Assembly: GCA_018240025.1 (NCBI GenBank) | Contig: JAFEGM010000018.1 | Coordinates: 12,984-76,983 of the forward strand | Direction of reading: 5' to 3' | DNA: 64,000 nt | Origin: Verrucomicrobiota bacterium | GTDB taxonomy: Bacteria; Verrucomicrobiota; Verrucomicrobiia; Chthoniobacterales; SZAS-18 | Shown here: positions 42,900-51,545 of the stretch, piece by piece | Layout: each line of letters starts with the position of its first letter | Position numbering within the stretch: position 1 is the stretch's first letter | Notes under the pieces: model-generated | Seen by the model: only the letters and a program-made list of their open reading frames with translations | What the model was told of the DNA's origin: nothing | Databases searched by the model: none | Made by a program: the position numbers and the translations under genes

Positions 42900-44219
42900 A
42901 TGCGTCACTCGCTTCCCCTAGCCGTCGCGTTGGCGGCCTGCGTCCTTCATCCTGGGTCTGCCGGGGCCAACGGCGGCCCGCATGCCGACGGCATCGTCAT
43001 GACCGGCGATGGCACCGTGCTCGCCTCCAGCCGCAACACGGAGGTCTCGATCCTGCAGGAGGATCTGCAGATCGACCTGCACCAGGAATTCGCCGAGGTC
43101 CGGCTGAAGTACCGGATGCGCAACGCGGAGGGCGCCGTCGAACAGCCGTTCTTCTTCCCCGTCGAGAGCTGGACCGGGGATGTCGAGCGCTACACGATCG
43201 CCGCCGACGGCTCGGCGCTGCCGGTCGTGACGGTCGACGCCAAGGGCACGCCCGCCAAGGTGGCGGACGCCAAGGAGACCGACGATTTCGCCCCGGTGCG
43301 CCGCTGGCGACGCTCGGTCATTCCCTTTGGCCCAGGACAGACGCGCGAGATCGCCATCGCCTATCGGTCACGGTACGCGGATCACGGCAGCGATGTCTCC
43401 GACGATACCCGGCGGGAGCCACGCTTCTTCGCCTACCGGTTCTCGCCCGCGGGGGCTTGGAAGGATCCGATCGGCCGGGGCCGCGTGGTGGTGAATGCGC
43501 TGCTGCCGCAGGTCGAGAACGTGCGGATCACGGCTCCGAACGGCCGTTTCAGGCAGACCTCGCCGACCCGCTGGGAATGGAGTTTCGAGAAGCTGCGGCC
43601 GACGCAGGCGGACGATCTGCGCATCGTGACCGAGCCGGCCTCTATCGCTTACGGACGCACGTATCCGCTGGGCGAGCCGGCGAATGAGACGAACTACGCC
43701 GAGTATCGCATCGTCGGGAACAAGGCGTTCCTCGACCACACGATCTACGAGGCGACCGCAAGCTCGGTGCTAACGCCCTCGAAATCGGGTCAGACCTACG
43801 GACCTGAGAATATGCGCAAGCGCTACGGCGGCGAGCATGCGTGGGCCGAGGGCACCGAGGGCGATGGCATCGGCGAGTCCGTCACGCTGACGGTGACGAA
43901 CCCGCTGCCGCTGGCTGCGCTGCTGGTCTTCCCCGGTTTCCACCACAGCGAGAAGAAGGACCTTTGGAGCAAGAACAACCGCGTGGCCTCGGCCCAGATC
44001 ACGCTCAACGGCGAGCACACCTTCCAGGCCAACTTCCCGGACGAGGTGTTTCGAGAGCCCTATCCGGTGCCGGTGCGCGGGTACGACAAACCGGTCCGGA
44101 CGGTCAAGCTGGTCATCAAGTCGGTTCATCGGGGCAGCGCCTATCGCGACACCTGCATTTCCTATCTCGGACTGCGCGCGCGGCTGGCCAAGAAGCCGGA
44201 GATTCAGGGCGCGCGCTGA
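42900..44219 (+). CDS. Secreted protein with NADase-type glycan-binding-like C-terminal domain
   Basis: The ATG at 42900 gives 439 residues with a clear signal peptide (HSLPLAVALAACVLHPGSAGA). The first half is a beta-rich domain with LKYRMRNAEG and WTGDVERYTIAADG, reminiscent of DUF4424-like secreted proteins. The C-terminal part (about 330-435) has VTLTVTNPLPLAALLVFPG, NNRVASAQITLNGEHTFQ and SVHRGSAYRDTCISYLG. This wording is typical of the NADase-type glycan-binding (discoidin-like) domain. It is probably an extracytoplasmic carbohydrate-interacting protein. It ends 3 nt before the UPF0489/CapA gene and may be co-transcribed. The function is otherwise unknown. Confidence 0.65.
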   Translation: MRHSLPLAVALAACVLHPGSAGANGGPHADGIVMTGDGTVLASSRNTEVSILQEDLQIDLHQEFAEVRLKYRMRNAEGAVEQPFFFPVESWTGDVERYTIAADGSALPVVTVDAKGTPAKVADAKETDDFAPVRRWRRSVIPFGPGQTREIAIAYRSRYADHGSDVSDDTRREPRFFAYRFSPAGAWKDPIGRGRVVVNALLPQVENVRITAPNGRFRQTSPTRWEWSFEKLRPTQADDLRIVTEPASIAYGRTYPLGEPANETNYAEYRIVGNKAFLDHTIYEATASSVLTPSKSGQTYGPENMRKRYGGEHAWAEGTEGDGIGESVTLTVTNPLPLAALLVFPGFHHSEKKDLWSKNNRVASAQITLNGEHTFQANFPDEVFREPYPVPVRGYDKPVRTVKLVIKSVHRGSAYRDTCISYLGLRARLAKKPEIQGAR

Positions 44220-44222
44220 GCC

Positions 44223-46885
44223 ATGTGGGGCGGGCTCCGACTCCGGCAGGCGTGGGCCGCCGTGGTCTCGCTATGGATGCTGCTGGCCCCCGGCTTCGCC
44301 GGCGCGCAGCCTGGGGCGGTCCTGCCGATCTACTTCGAGGAAAATCACGCCGGCTCGTTTCACTGGCTCGCGCAGCGGCTCGAGCTGGAGACCGCCCACA
44401 CGTTGCTGCATTTCGATGCCCACAGCGACGCCTCGGCCGTGCCGGGCTCGGACGAGATTCGCACGCTGCTGCGGCGCGTGGATCGTCCGACGAGCGTGCG
44501 GAACGGCTGGAACGCTGGCGTCAGCGGGGCGCGATCCAGTGCTTCGATTGGATCGAGCCGCTCATGCCGTCGCCGTTTGCCCAGGTGGTCTGGGTACCGG
44601 GCGAGCGCCTCACCCGGGGCAGCCAGTTGCATCGGCAGAAGATCGCGCGTGAGCTGCTCGACACCCATGAGGAAGCCTTCCCGCGGTCGGCCGGGCGGGT
44701 GGGGGAGCGGTACCGCGTCGAGTCCTTCGAACGGCTGCGCGCGGCCTGGCGGGACGATGGCACACCGCTCGTCGTCAGCGTCGATCTCGACTACTTCGCC
44801 GCCGTCTCGGATGCCGCGTTACCAGCCGCGTTCGAGCAGCTCTGGGATTGGATCGGGCAGCGTCCCGCACTCGTCGCGGTGACTTTTGCCTTATCGCGGC
44901 CGTGGCTCCGCGACGACGCGCAGGCGCACCGCCTCGCCGAACTCGCGCTGCGGGGCGCGTTGTCGCTGCCGACGGCGGCGGTGCAGTTCGAGCCGTTTCG
45001 AGACGCTGGGCCCGATCGGTCGATGCGAGCCCGGGAGCTGCGCGCAGCCGGCCAGTCGATCCCGCGCTGGGACCTGGACGCAGCGCCCGAGTCGCTGCGC
45101 GGGCGGCTCCTGGCTGCGCGGCATCGGCTGCGCGTGACGCACGAGGTCGCCCGCTGGGAGGAGTTGCTGGCCCGGTGGCAGCAGGCCGCAGCGCCGCCCG
45201 TGCCGAGCGTGCGCGACGGGCGGCCCAGCGTGGACGGGATCTGGCGCGTGCCCGTGGCCGAATCGGCCGTGCTATGCATCGATCCTCCGCTGCCGGCCGG
45301 GGTGGAGATCGAGTGGCTGGCGCTGACGCCGCAGCACCCGCGCGTCAATCTCCTCGCCCGCGACGCGAACTGGACGGGCTTTGCCGCTGGGGCCGCCCCG
45401 CGTCCGCGCTGGCATGAGCGGCGGGTGGGGACCGGGCGTGACCTGCCGCTGGCGGAGGTGCGCGAGGTCTTCGATCCCGCCTCGGGGTGCGGCAGCGGGC
45501 GTTTCGTGGCGCGGGTGCGGCTGCCGAACGGAGTCCAGCGCGAAAGCGAGCCGATCGAGGTCCGACGCTTTTCTGGCGAGAGGCTGCATGCCGCGCTGAC
45601 GGAGCAGTTCGCGCTGCCCTACCTGCTCGGCGGCAGCGCCCTGCGAGTTGATGGACGCAGCGGCCCCGAGTGCGGACTCGGCGCGGATTGCGGGAACTTC
45701 GTGGTGGCGGCCCTGCGCGCGACCGGCCGGCTGGTGCCTTGGTCCGATCCGAAACAGCTGCGCGAGCACCTGCGCATGGTCGGGCGGGCGCAGCGGGCGG
45801 GCGCGGTCCGCTTCACTGCGGCGCAGCTGCGTGCGGGCTTGATCGTACATCTCGGCAGTCACGTCGCGGCCGTGCTGGAGGATCGTCCGCCGCTCGGCGT
45901 GCTCGACGCCTCCGATCTCCTCGCGCACCAGCTCGAGGGGCCGGCCGCGATGCTCACGCTGGGGGCGCTGCTGCGACAGCGTGGAGCCGAGGTCTTCGAC
46001 CTCTACACGGCCGACGAGCCTCCCGGTGAGCGCCTCCTGGTCGGAGGAGACGTCATGCTCGGGCGCAGCCTCGCCCCAGCCGTGGCCGCCGGCGAAAACG
46101 TCCTGGCGGGACTCTCGCCGCTCCTGCGCGACGCTGCGGCGGTGGCGCTGAATCTCGAAGGTGTGCCCGCGCTGTCGGGCGAGCCGATGGCGGGCCGCAA
46201 ATTTTGCCTCCGTGCTCCGCCGAACGCGGGCGAAGCCCTGCAGGCCGCTGGCGTGCGCGTGGTCGGGCTGGCCAACAACCACGCCGACGACTTCGGCGAC
46301 GCCGGCCTGGCCGAGGCGCTGGATCGGCTCCGCGGGACCGGACTGCGAGTCGTGGGGGCGGGGGAAAATGCCGCGGCGGCCTGCGCGCCAGCGATCCTGA
46401 CCACCGCGGCCGGCGTGCGGATCGCGTTTGTCGCCGTCTGCGCGGTGCCCGCTGAGCCGACCGGCTTACGTGCTCTGCGGCTCGCACTCGCGACCGATCG
46501 ACCGGCCGTGGCCGAGGCGCTGTCGCAGGCGCGGCGGGAGGCCGACGTGGTCATCGCTCTCGCCCACTGGGGACTGGAAGGCGTGGAGGAGCCGAGCGAA
46601 GCCCAAACGGAGCTCGCTCGCTGGCTCGCGAGATCCGGGGCCGACGCCATCGTCGGTGCGGGGCCGCACCGCGTGCAGCCCCTCGAAATGCTGGCCGGCG
46701 TGCCGGTGGCCTTTTCGCTCGGCAACCTCGTTTTCGACGGCGCGCCGCAGGTGGCTTGGTGGAATGCCGGCGCGCTGCTCGAACTGCACGTCTCGTCAGG
46801 CGGTCGGCTGACTTCGGCCCGCCTGTTGCCGGTGCAATTGCGCGAGGGACGACCCTTCTCGGCGGCGTCGGCGGTCCCGCGCTGA
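44223..46885 (+). pseudogene. Frameshifted UPF0489 / NlpC-P60-like / CapA-type fusion protein
   Basis: Frame 1 from ATG 44223 encodes a signal peptide and IYFEENHAGSFHWL plus LLHFDAHSDAS, characteristic of the UPF0489 fold. From about 44485 the sensible sequence continues in another frame (ERLERWRQRGAIQCFDWIEP), so a single missing base between about 44475 and 44495 breaks the gene. The restored protein has about 887 residues: UPF0489 (about 30-320), a beta-rich linker, a segment with an ADCGNFV Cys and a GSHVAAVLED His resembling NlpC/P60 (about 455-560), and a CapA-type metallophosphatase-like domain (about 600-870) with GGDVMLGR, NLEGVPA, GLANNHADDFGD, AHWGLE, GAGPHRVQP and SLGN. CapA proteins act in polyglutamate capsule formation. 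Frameshift or sequencing error is unresolved. Confidence 0.7.
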
Positions 46886-47321
46886 AATTAATTTACCGGT
46901 GGCGAAGAATTCTATTGACGATACGGATTTCTGTCGTCATTCTCCGCACACTTCTTCAAGCCATGTTCCCACGCCTCGCCATCCCCTCTACAGTCATCCG
47001 GCCGGCCGCCGGAGGGCGGGGATTGCCTGCCAGGCGAGGGTCGCTCAGGATGCGCCGCTTCGATTCGGTTTCGCGGATCGGTAAGTGAGTTCCTTCTGAG
47101 GCTTTCGCGGAGCGCGTCACCTGCCGCAATGGGCGGCGAATTGACCGGTTGCCGTTGATCTGGGCTTCGGCCTCATCGCTCGCACCCGAGGAGCATCGCT
47201 TCCGATCCACTTCAAGTCACCGCTGTGCGCGGTTCTATCTTCGTGTCTTGCCGCCTGATTAGTGTCGGGTAGGCACCTCTATTCTATTGTTTAATACGCC
47301 GGACTACCGGCACCTAATTTC
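46886..47321. other. 436-bp intergenic region, less GC-rich than its surroundings
   Basis: No convincing gene on either strand. It contains A/T-rich patches at 46886-46945 and 47260-47320, a TTGACG at 46915-46920 that could be a -35 element without an evident -10 partner, and a short hairpin GCCGG-ACTA-CCGGC at 47298-47311 just before the AAA ATPase start. It could hold that gene's promoter and leader, or an unrecognised small RNA. Confidence 0.4.
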
Positions 47322-48377
47322 ATGACTCATCCCGTGACGATTCGGGCCGAGATGGACTGCGGACTCTTCTCCGACCTCTGGGCCACATTTGCCGAATCAC
47401 CTTATCACCGCATCTTCGCCGAGACGGACGATCGCGCCATCGACCACTTGGCCGAGGTCTACGCCTCCCGCCGCTTCCGTGGCTCGCGGAGACGCAAAGG
47501 CCAGGCACTCGTCTGGACGCAGATCGTCTTCCGCTTTTCCGCCGACTGCTTCGTCTGGGTCCGCGGTAACGGTGTGAACAATCTCGGCATCTACGCCGCC
47601 GATCAGGAGCAGGCCGACGCCGTCTATCGCGAGATTCGGGCGGCGCTCGACCAACTGCCCAAGAGCGAAGACAAGCCGAGCTTCCAGCTGTTGCGCTTCG
47701 AGGACAACGAGTTCGTGACCGAACAGGTCGACGAGGTTCTGCCCGACCCGGGCGATGAATTCGTCACCCTGAGCTACGGCGCGGATGCGCTCGAATGGAT
47801 CCAGCAGTTCCACGATCGCACCACCGGCCAGGTCGGCGGGCTCACGCTCCTCGACGGTCCACCGGGCACGGGCAAGACCAGCTTCATCGCGCTGCTCATC
47901 CAGCGGCTGCGCTCGAGCCACGTCTTCTACAACTTGCCCACCTCGCGCGACGACGCCTTCACCTCGCCCGAACTCATTCCGTTTTGGAGAGGCGAGAACG
48001 AGCGGCGGCCCGACCGGGTGAAAGTCATCGTCCTGGAGGATGCCGAGCTCATGCTCTGGTCGAGTCGGGGCGAGACCCGCGAGGCCGTCTCCGCCTTGCT
48101 CAACATCGCCGACGGTCTGGCGGGGCGGATGCTCAAGCTGCATCTGCTCTGCACCATGAACGGTCGGCGCGAGGCGATCGATCCCGCGCTGCTGCGCCCG
48201 GGTCGACTACGCTGCGAGCGGCGCTTCGAGCCGCTCCCGCGCGGCACCGCGGAACGGGTGGCGGCCATTCGTGGCCTGACGCTCGATCCGACCGACGCCC
48301 GTGAACTGTTGCCGCTTTCCGACGTGCTGAACCCCGGCTCGCGCGCTGCTTTCGAGCCGAAGCGGATCGGATTCTGA
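47322..48377 (+). CDS. AAA-family ATPase with unique N-terminal domain
   Basis: This 351-residue protein has an N-terminal alpha/beta domain (1-150). It is followed by an AAA core: Walker A GPPGTGKT at 179-186, Walker B VKVIVLEDAELML, sensor-1 LLCTMN near 285 and an arginine-finger-like ALLRPGRLRCERRF. The architecture resembles BCS1-like or DUF5925-associated AAA proteins that act singly. It is separated by a 238-bp gap from a slipin gene on the same strand. Its partner or substrate is unknown; chaperone or disassembly work is the family's general role. Confidence 0.85.
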   Translation: MTHPVTIRAEMDCGLFSDLWATFAESPYHRIFAETDDRAIDHLAEVYASRRFRGSRRRKGQALVWTQIVFRFSADCFVWVRGNGVNNLGIYAADQEQADAVYREIRAALDQLPKSEDKPSFQLLRFEDNEFVTEQVDEVLPDPGDEFVTLSYGADALEWIQQFHDRTTGQVGGLTLLDGPPGTGKTSFIALLIQRLRSSHVFYNLPTSRDDAFTSPELIPFWRGENERRPDRVKVIVLEDAELMLWSSRGETREAVSALLNIADGLAGRMLKLHLLCTMNGRREAIDPALLRPGRLRCERRFEPLPRGTAERVAAIRGLTLDPTDARELLPLSDVLNPGSRAAFEPKRIGF

Positions 48378-48615
48378 ATCCGCGCCGCGACTCCGATCCA
48401 ACCATTTTCCGCGGCCGGCCGGCATCGCCGCTCCGGTTCTGCGGATTCCCACGCGACTGACCGTCGCTCCACACGCTGAGAACGTGACCACATCTCCGCC
48501 GGCGGGCGCCTGCCCGCTCCGGGCAGGGGACCGACCGCTCTGCGCCCCGGCTTCGGCCGCAGGCCCGCGGGACGACCCCGGCGTCCGCCGGCGGAATCAT
48601 CTCAATCCATCCGAT

Positions 48616-49380
48616 ATGTTCCTCGAATTCGCCACTGCCTCCCTCGTCGCCGCTGGCGCCATCGCCTTCCTGGCCGTGCACCGCTTCCACCATGTCTTTG
48701 TCGTGCACGACGGCACGGTCGGATTGCTCGCACAGTTCGGCCGGCACCAGACCACGCTCTCGCCGGGCCGCCACGTGCGCTGGGGTCGCGACTACACGCT
48801 GCGCGTGGTCGATCTGCGCAGCACGCTGCTGCAGGTGCCGGGCCAGGAGGTGCTGACCGCAGACCACGCCCAGATCAAGCTCAGCCTCATGCTGACCGTG
48901 CGGGTGACCGACCCGGTGCGTGCGGTGCTGGAGATCGACAACTACGTCGTGCATCTCTACGCTGCGGCGCAGTCGGCCGTCCGGCTGGCGCTGGCGCAGC
49001 TGCCGCTGGACGAATTGCTGGCGCGGCGCTTCGCGCTCGGCGAGGGCCTCCGCACCGAACTGGCCGCGGCGGGCGAGAAGCTCGGCGTGGCGGTCGAAAG
49101 CGCGGAGCTGCGAGACGTCATGCTCCCGGGCGAACTTCGCAAGGCCTATGCTGAGGTGCTGCAGGCACGGCAGGCCGGTCAGGCGGCGCTGGAGCGAGCT
49201 CGGGGCGAGAATGCCGCGTTGCGCTCGCTGGCGAACGCGGCTCGTTTGATCGAGCAGCAGCCGGCCCTCGGCACGCTGCGCTTCCTGCAGTCGATGGAGC
49301 AGGGCGGACTGCAGCCGACCGTCGTGCTGCCGGGCCTGCAGGCGCTTTTCCAGCAGGGTCGGGCGTCGCGCGACGCGTAA
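48616..49380 (+). CDS. Slipin (SPFH/stomatin-like) membrane protein
   Basis: From the ATG at 48616, 254 residues start with a membrane anchor (FLEFATASLVAAGAIAFLAV). An SPFH domain follows (about 30-190) with VVHDGTVGLLAQFGRH, DHAQIKLSLMLTVRVTDP and LRTELAAAGEKLGVAVESAELRD-like wording. A helical coiled-coil tail (QARQAGQAALERARG) completes it. Slipins oligomerise on membrane microdomains and often work with an NfeD protease partner, which is not adjacent here. The gene ends 6 bp before a strong intrinsic terminator. A longer in-frame start at 48484 would add only GC-rich leader. Confidence 0.88.
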   Translation: MFLEFATASLVAAGAIAFLAVHRFHHVFVVHDGTVGLLAQFGRHQTTLSPGRHVRWGRDYTLRVVDLRSTLLQVPGQEVLTADHAQIKLSLMLTVRVTDPVRAVLEIDNYVVHLYAAAQSAVRLALAQLPLDELLARRFALGEGLRTELAAAGEKLGVAVESAELRDVMLPGELRKAYAEVLQARQAGQAALERARGENAALRSLANAARLIEQQPALGTLRFLQSMEQGGLQPTVVLPGLQALFQQGRASRDA

Positions 49381-49386
49381 ATCACA

Positions 49387-49418
49387 GCCCAGGACGGTCC
49401 GCCGTCCTGGGCTTTTTT
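49387..49418 (+). terminator. Intrinsic terminator after the slipin gene
   Basis: A perfect 11-bp stem GCCCAGGACGG / CCGTCCTGGGC (49387-49397 and 49402-49412) with a 4-nt loop is followed by six T residues at 49413-49418. It starts 6 nt after the slipin stop and serves as its rho-independent terminator, separating it from the convergent 86-residue gene. Confidence 0.93.
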
Positions 49419-49435
49419 GCGGTCGGGCGACCGCG

Positions 49436-49696
49436 TCAGTCGAAGATCGAGAAGATGCCTCCCGCCGCTTCGAGCAGCGTGCTGGCGCCTTCCACCACCG
49501 CCTCGGTGGCGGCGGAAGCGGCGGAGCCGATGCCCTCGGTCGTCAGCACATCGACCGCCCCGCTGACCACTTCGCCAGCGGTTTCGAGGGCAGGACTGGC
49601 GGATTCGGCGGCCTGCTGGCGCTGCTGTTCCTGCTGGGCTTGGAGGGCGGGATCAGCCGCGGCTTGGGCGGCCATCGCTGCGAGGTCGGGATTCAT
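49436..49696 (-). CDS. Small Ala-rich hypothetical protein
   Basis: The ATG at 49696 gives 86 residues. The first third is Gln/Ala-rich helix (QAQQEQQRQQAAESA), followed by a Val/Ala/Gly-rich amphipathic stretch and ending AGGIFSIFD. The acidic and hydrophobic spacing could suit a secreted or membrane-active peptide, but no signal sequence is evident. An in-frame extension to 49870 is less probable because it runs through the divergent OGT-like promoter region. No family recognised. Confidence 0.5.
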   Translation of the reverse strand: MNPDLAAMAAQAAADPALQAQQEQQRQQAAESASPALETAGEVVSGAVDVLTTEGIGSAASAATEAVVEGASTLLEAAGGIFSIFD

Positions 49697-49808
49697 GGGC
49701 GTGGAGTAATCCCTCGCATGCTGCCAGCCCCACCGCCAGCGGTCGAGCGTTTGCCGCGCCGCGCGCCGACTTGCGCAGGTCCTGCGGTCCGGCGACCGAT
49801 GCGGCCCC

Positions 49809-51545
49809 ATGGACCCTGCCTTGCAGAAAGCCCTCGCCGACGCCGACGCAGGCCGCCTCGAAGCGGCCATCGCGGCGGTGCGCGTGCTCAGTCAGCGCGC
49901 GCCTCGTCGGGCCGATGCGCTCGAAGTCCTGGCGATCCTGCTCGCCCGGGCCGGCCGTCTGCAGCAGGCGATGCACCATTTTCAGCGCGCCACCGCGCTG
50001 GAGCCCCGCTCCGCCACGCTGCGGGCGAATTTCGGCAATGCGCTGCTGCAGGGCGGGAAGCCGGCCGAAGCCGCGGCCGAATTCCAGGCCGCCCTGGCAA
50101 TCGCCCCGCAGGATCAACCGGCCTGGCAGGGCCTTTTCTTCGCCCAGGCGGCGCTGCGGGATCGGGCGGCGTGGCTCGCCACCGCCGAGCGCATCCTCGA
50201 ACGTTGGCCGGACTGGCGGCAGATCGCACTGCTCTACGTGCATGGCTTGCGGGAGGCGCAGCGGATCGACGACGCGCTGGCCTATCTCGACGCGTGGAAC
50301 ACCCGGCATCCGCGCGACGCCGCGATGCTCTCCGGCCGCGCCCACCTCGGCAACTTCCGCGTCCAATCGCGCGAGGCCGATTTCGCCGGGCACCAAGCCT
50401 ACGGCGCCGCGCTCGGCGGGAGCCCGCGTCCGCCCAGCGTTGCAACGGCCGGCCCGCGCCCGCTCCGCGTCGGCATTCTGTCCGGCGACTTGCGTACGCA
50501 TTCGGTGGGGTTCTTCCTCGAGCCGCTGCTCGAGCACCGTCCGACCGACGTCGAGTGCCTCGCCTTCTCCACCCAGCGGGCCGCAGCGGGCGACCGCATG
50601 GAGCCGCGTTTTCGTGCGCTGCTGCCGGCCTGGCATGATGTCGAAACGCTGTCCGATCCGGACCTCGATCAGCTCCTCCGGGCGCAACGGCTCGATGTCC
50701 TCCTCGAACTCTCCGGCCACACCGGCGGCAATCGACTCGGCGCGCTCCGCCACACGCCCGCGCCGGTCATCGTGCACGCCCTTGGCTATCCGAACACGAC
50801 CGGGCATCCGGCCTTCGATGCGCGCGTGGTCGACAGCCACACCGATCCGCCGGGAGCCGACAGCTTCAGCAGCGAGCGCCTTCTCCGACTCGATCCGTGC
50901 TTCCTCTGCTATCGCCCGCTGCCGAATGCGCCCGAGCCCACGCTGCCGGCTGGGGAGGCTCCCATCGTCTTCGGGTCCTTCAACAACACCGCCAAGCTCT
51001 CACCCGAGACGGTCGCGCTCTGGTCGCGGCTGCTGCGCGAGTTGCCGGCAGCGCGTCTGTTCCTGAAATCCGAGGCCCTGTCCGACCCCGCGCACGCCTC
51101 CACCCTGGCGGCGCAATTCGCTGCGCACGGGCTCGAGCCGGATCGGCTGGAAATGCGGGGCTTCACCGCGGGCCTGGCCGAGCATCTGGCGCTCTACGGC
51201 CGCGTGCACGTCGCGCTCGATCCGTTCCCGTATCAAGGCACGACCACCACCTGCGAGGCGCTTTGGATGGGACTGCCCGTCGTCGTACTGGAAGGCGATC
51301 GGCATGCGGCCCGCGTTGGCGTCAGTCTGCTGCACGCGGTCGGCCATCCGGAATGGATTGCGCGATCGGAGGATGAGTACGTTCGCCTCGCACGGGACCT
51401 GGCTACCAACCTCGTTCGCCTGCGCGACCTGCGGGCCGGCCTGCGCGGCGAGGTCGCCGCTTCGCCGCTGGTCGATGGCCCGGCCTACGCGACGCGCTTC
51501 TTCGCCGCGCTGCGCTCGCTCCTGCCGGCATCGCCCGACGCCTAG
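49809..51545 (+). CDS. TPR-containing O-GlcNAc-transferase-like (GT41) protein
   Basis: This 578-residue protein has N-terminal TPR helices (1-200, for example RPLEPRSATLRANFGNALLQ-type units). A GT41 catalytic domain (about 222-570) follows with GILSGDLRTHSVGFF (the catalytic-site His), SGHTGGNRLGAL, VIVHALGYPNTTG and LFLKSEAL. VHVALDPFPYQGTTTTCEAL provides the UDP-sugar loop. Such OGT/SPINDLY-like enzymes glycosylate proteins or glycans; bacterial members often act in protein or envelope glycosylation. No signal peptide is present, so it is cytoplasmic. It overlaps the convergent GH13 gene by 4 bp at the stop codons. Confidence 0.9.
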   Translation: MDPALQKALADADAGRLEAAIAAVRVLSQRAPRRADALEVLAILLARAGRLQQAMHHFQRATALEPRSATLRANFGNALLQGGKPAEAAAEFQAALAIAPQDQPAWQGLFFAQAALRDRAAWLATAERILERWPDWRQIALLYVHGLREAQRIDDALAYLDAWNTRHPRDAAMLSGRAHLGNFRVQSREADFAGHQAYGAALGGSPRPPSVATAGPRPLRVGILSGDLRTHSVGFFLEPLLEHRPTDVECLAFSTQRAAAGDRMEPRFRALLPAWHDVETLSDPDLDQLLRAQRLDVLLELSGHTGGNRLGALRHTPAPVIVHALGYPNTTGHPAFDARVVDSHTDPPGADSFSSERLLRLDPCFLCYRPLPNAPEPTLPAGEAPIVFGSFNNTAKLSPETVALWSRLLRELPAARLFLKSEALSDPAHASTLAAQFAAHGLEPDRLEMRGFTAGLAEHLALYGRVHVALDPFPYQGTTTTCEALWMGLPVVVLEGDRHAARVGVSLLHAVGHPEWIARSEDEYVRLARDLATNLVRLRDLRAGLRGEVAASPLVDGPAYATRFFAALRSLLPASPDA

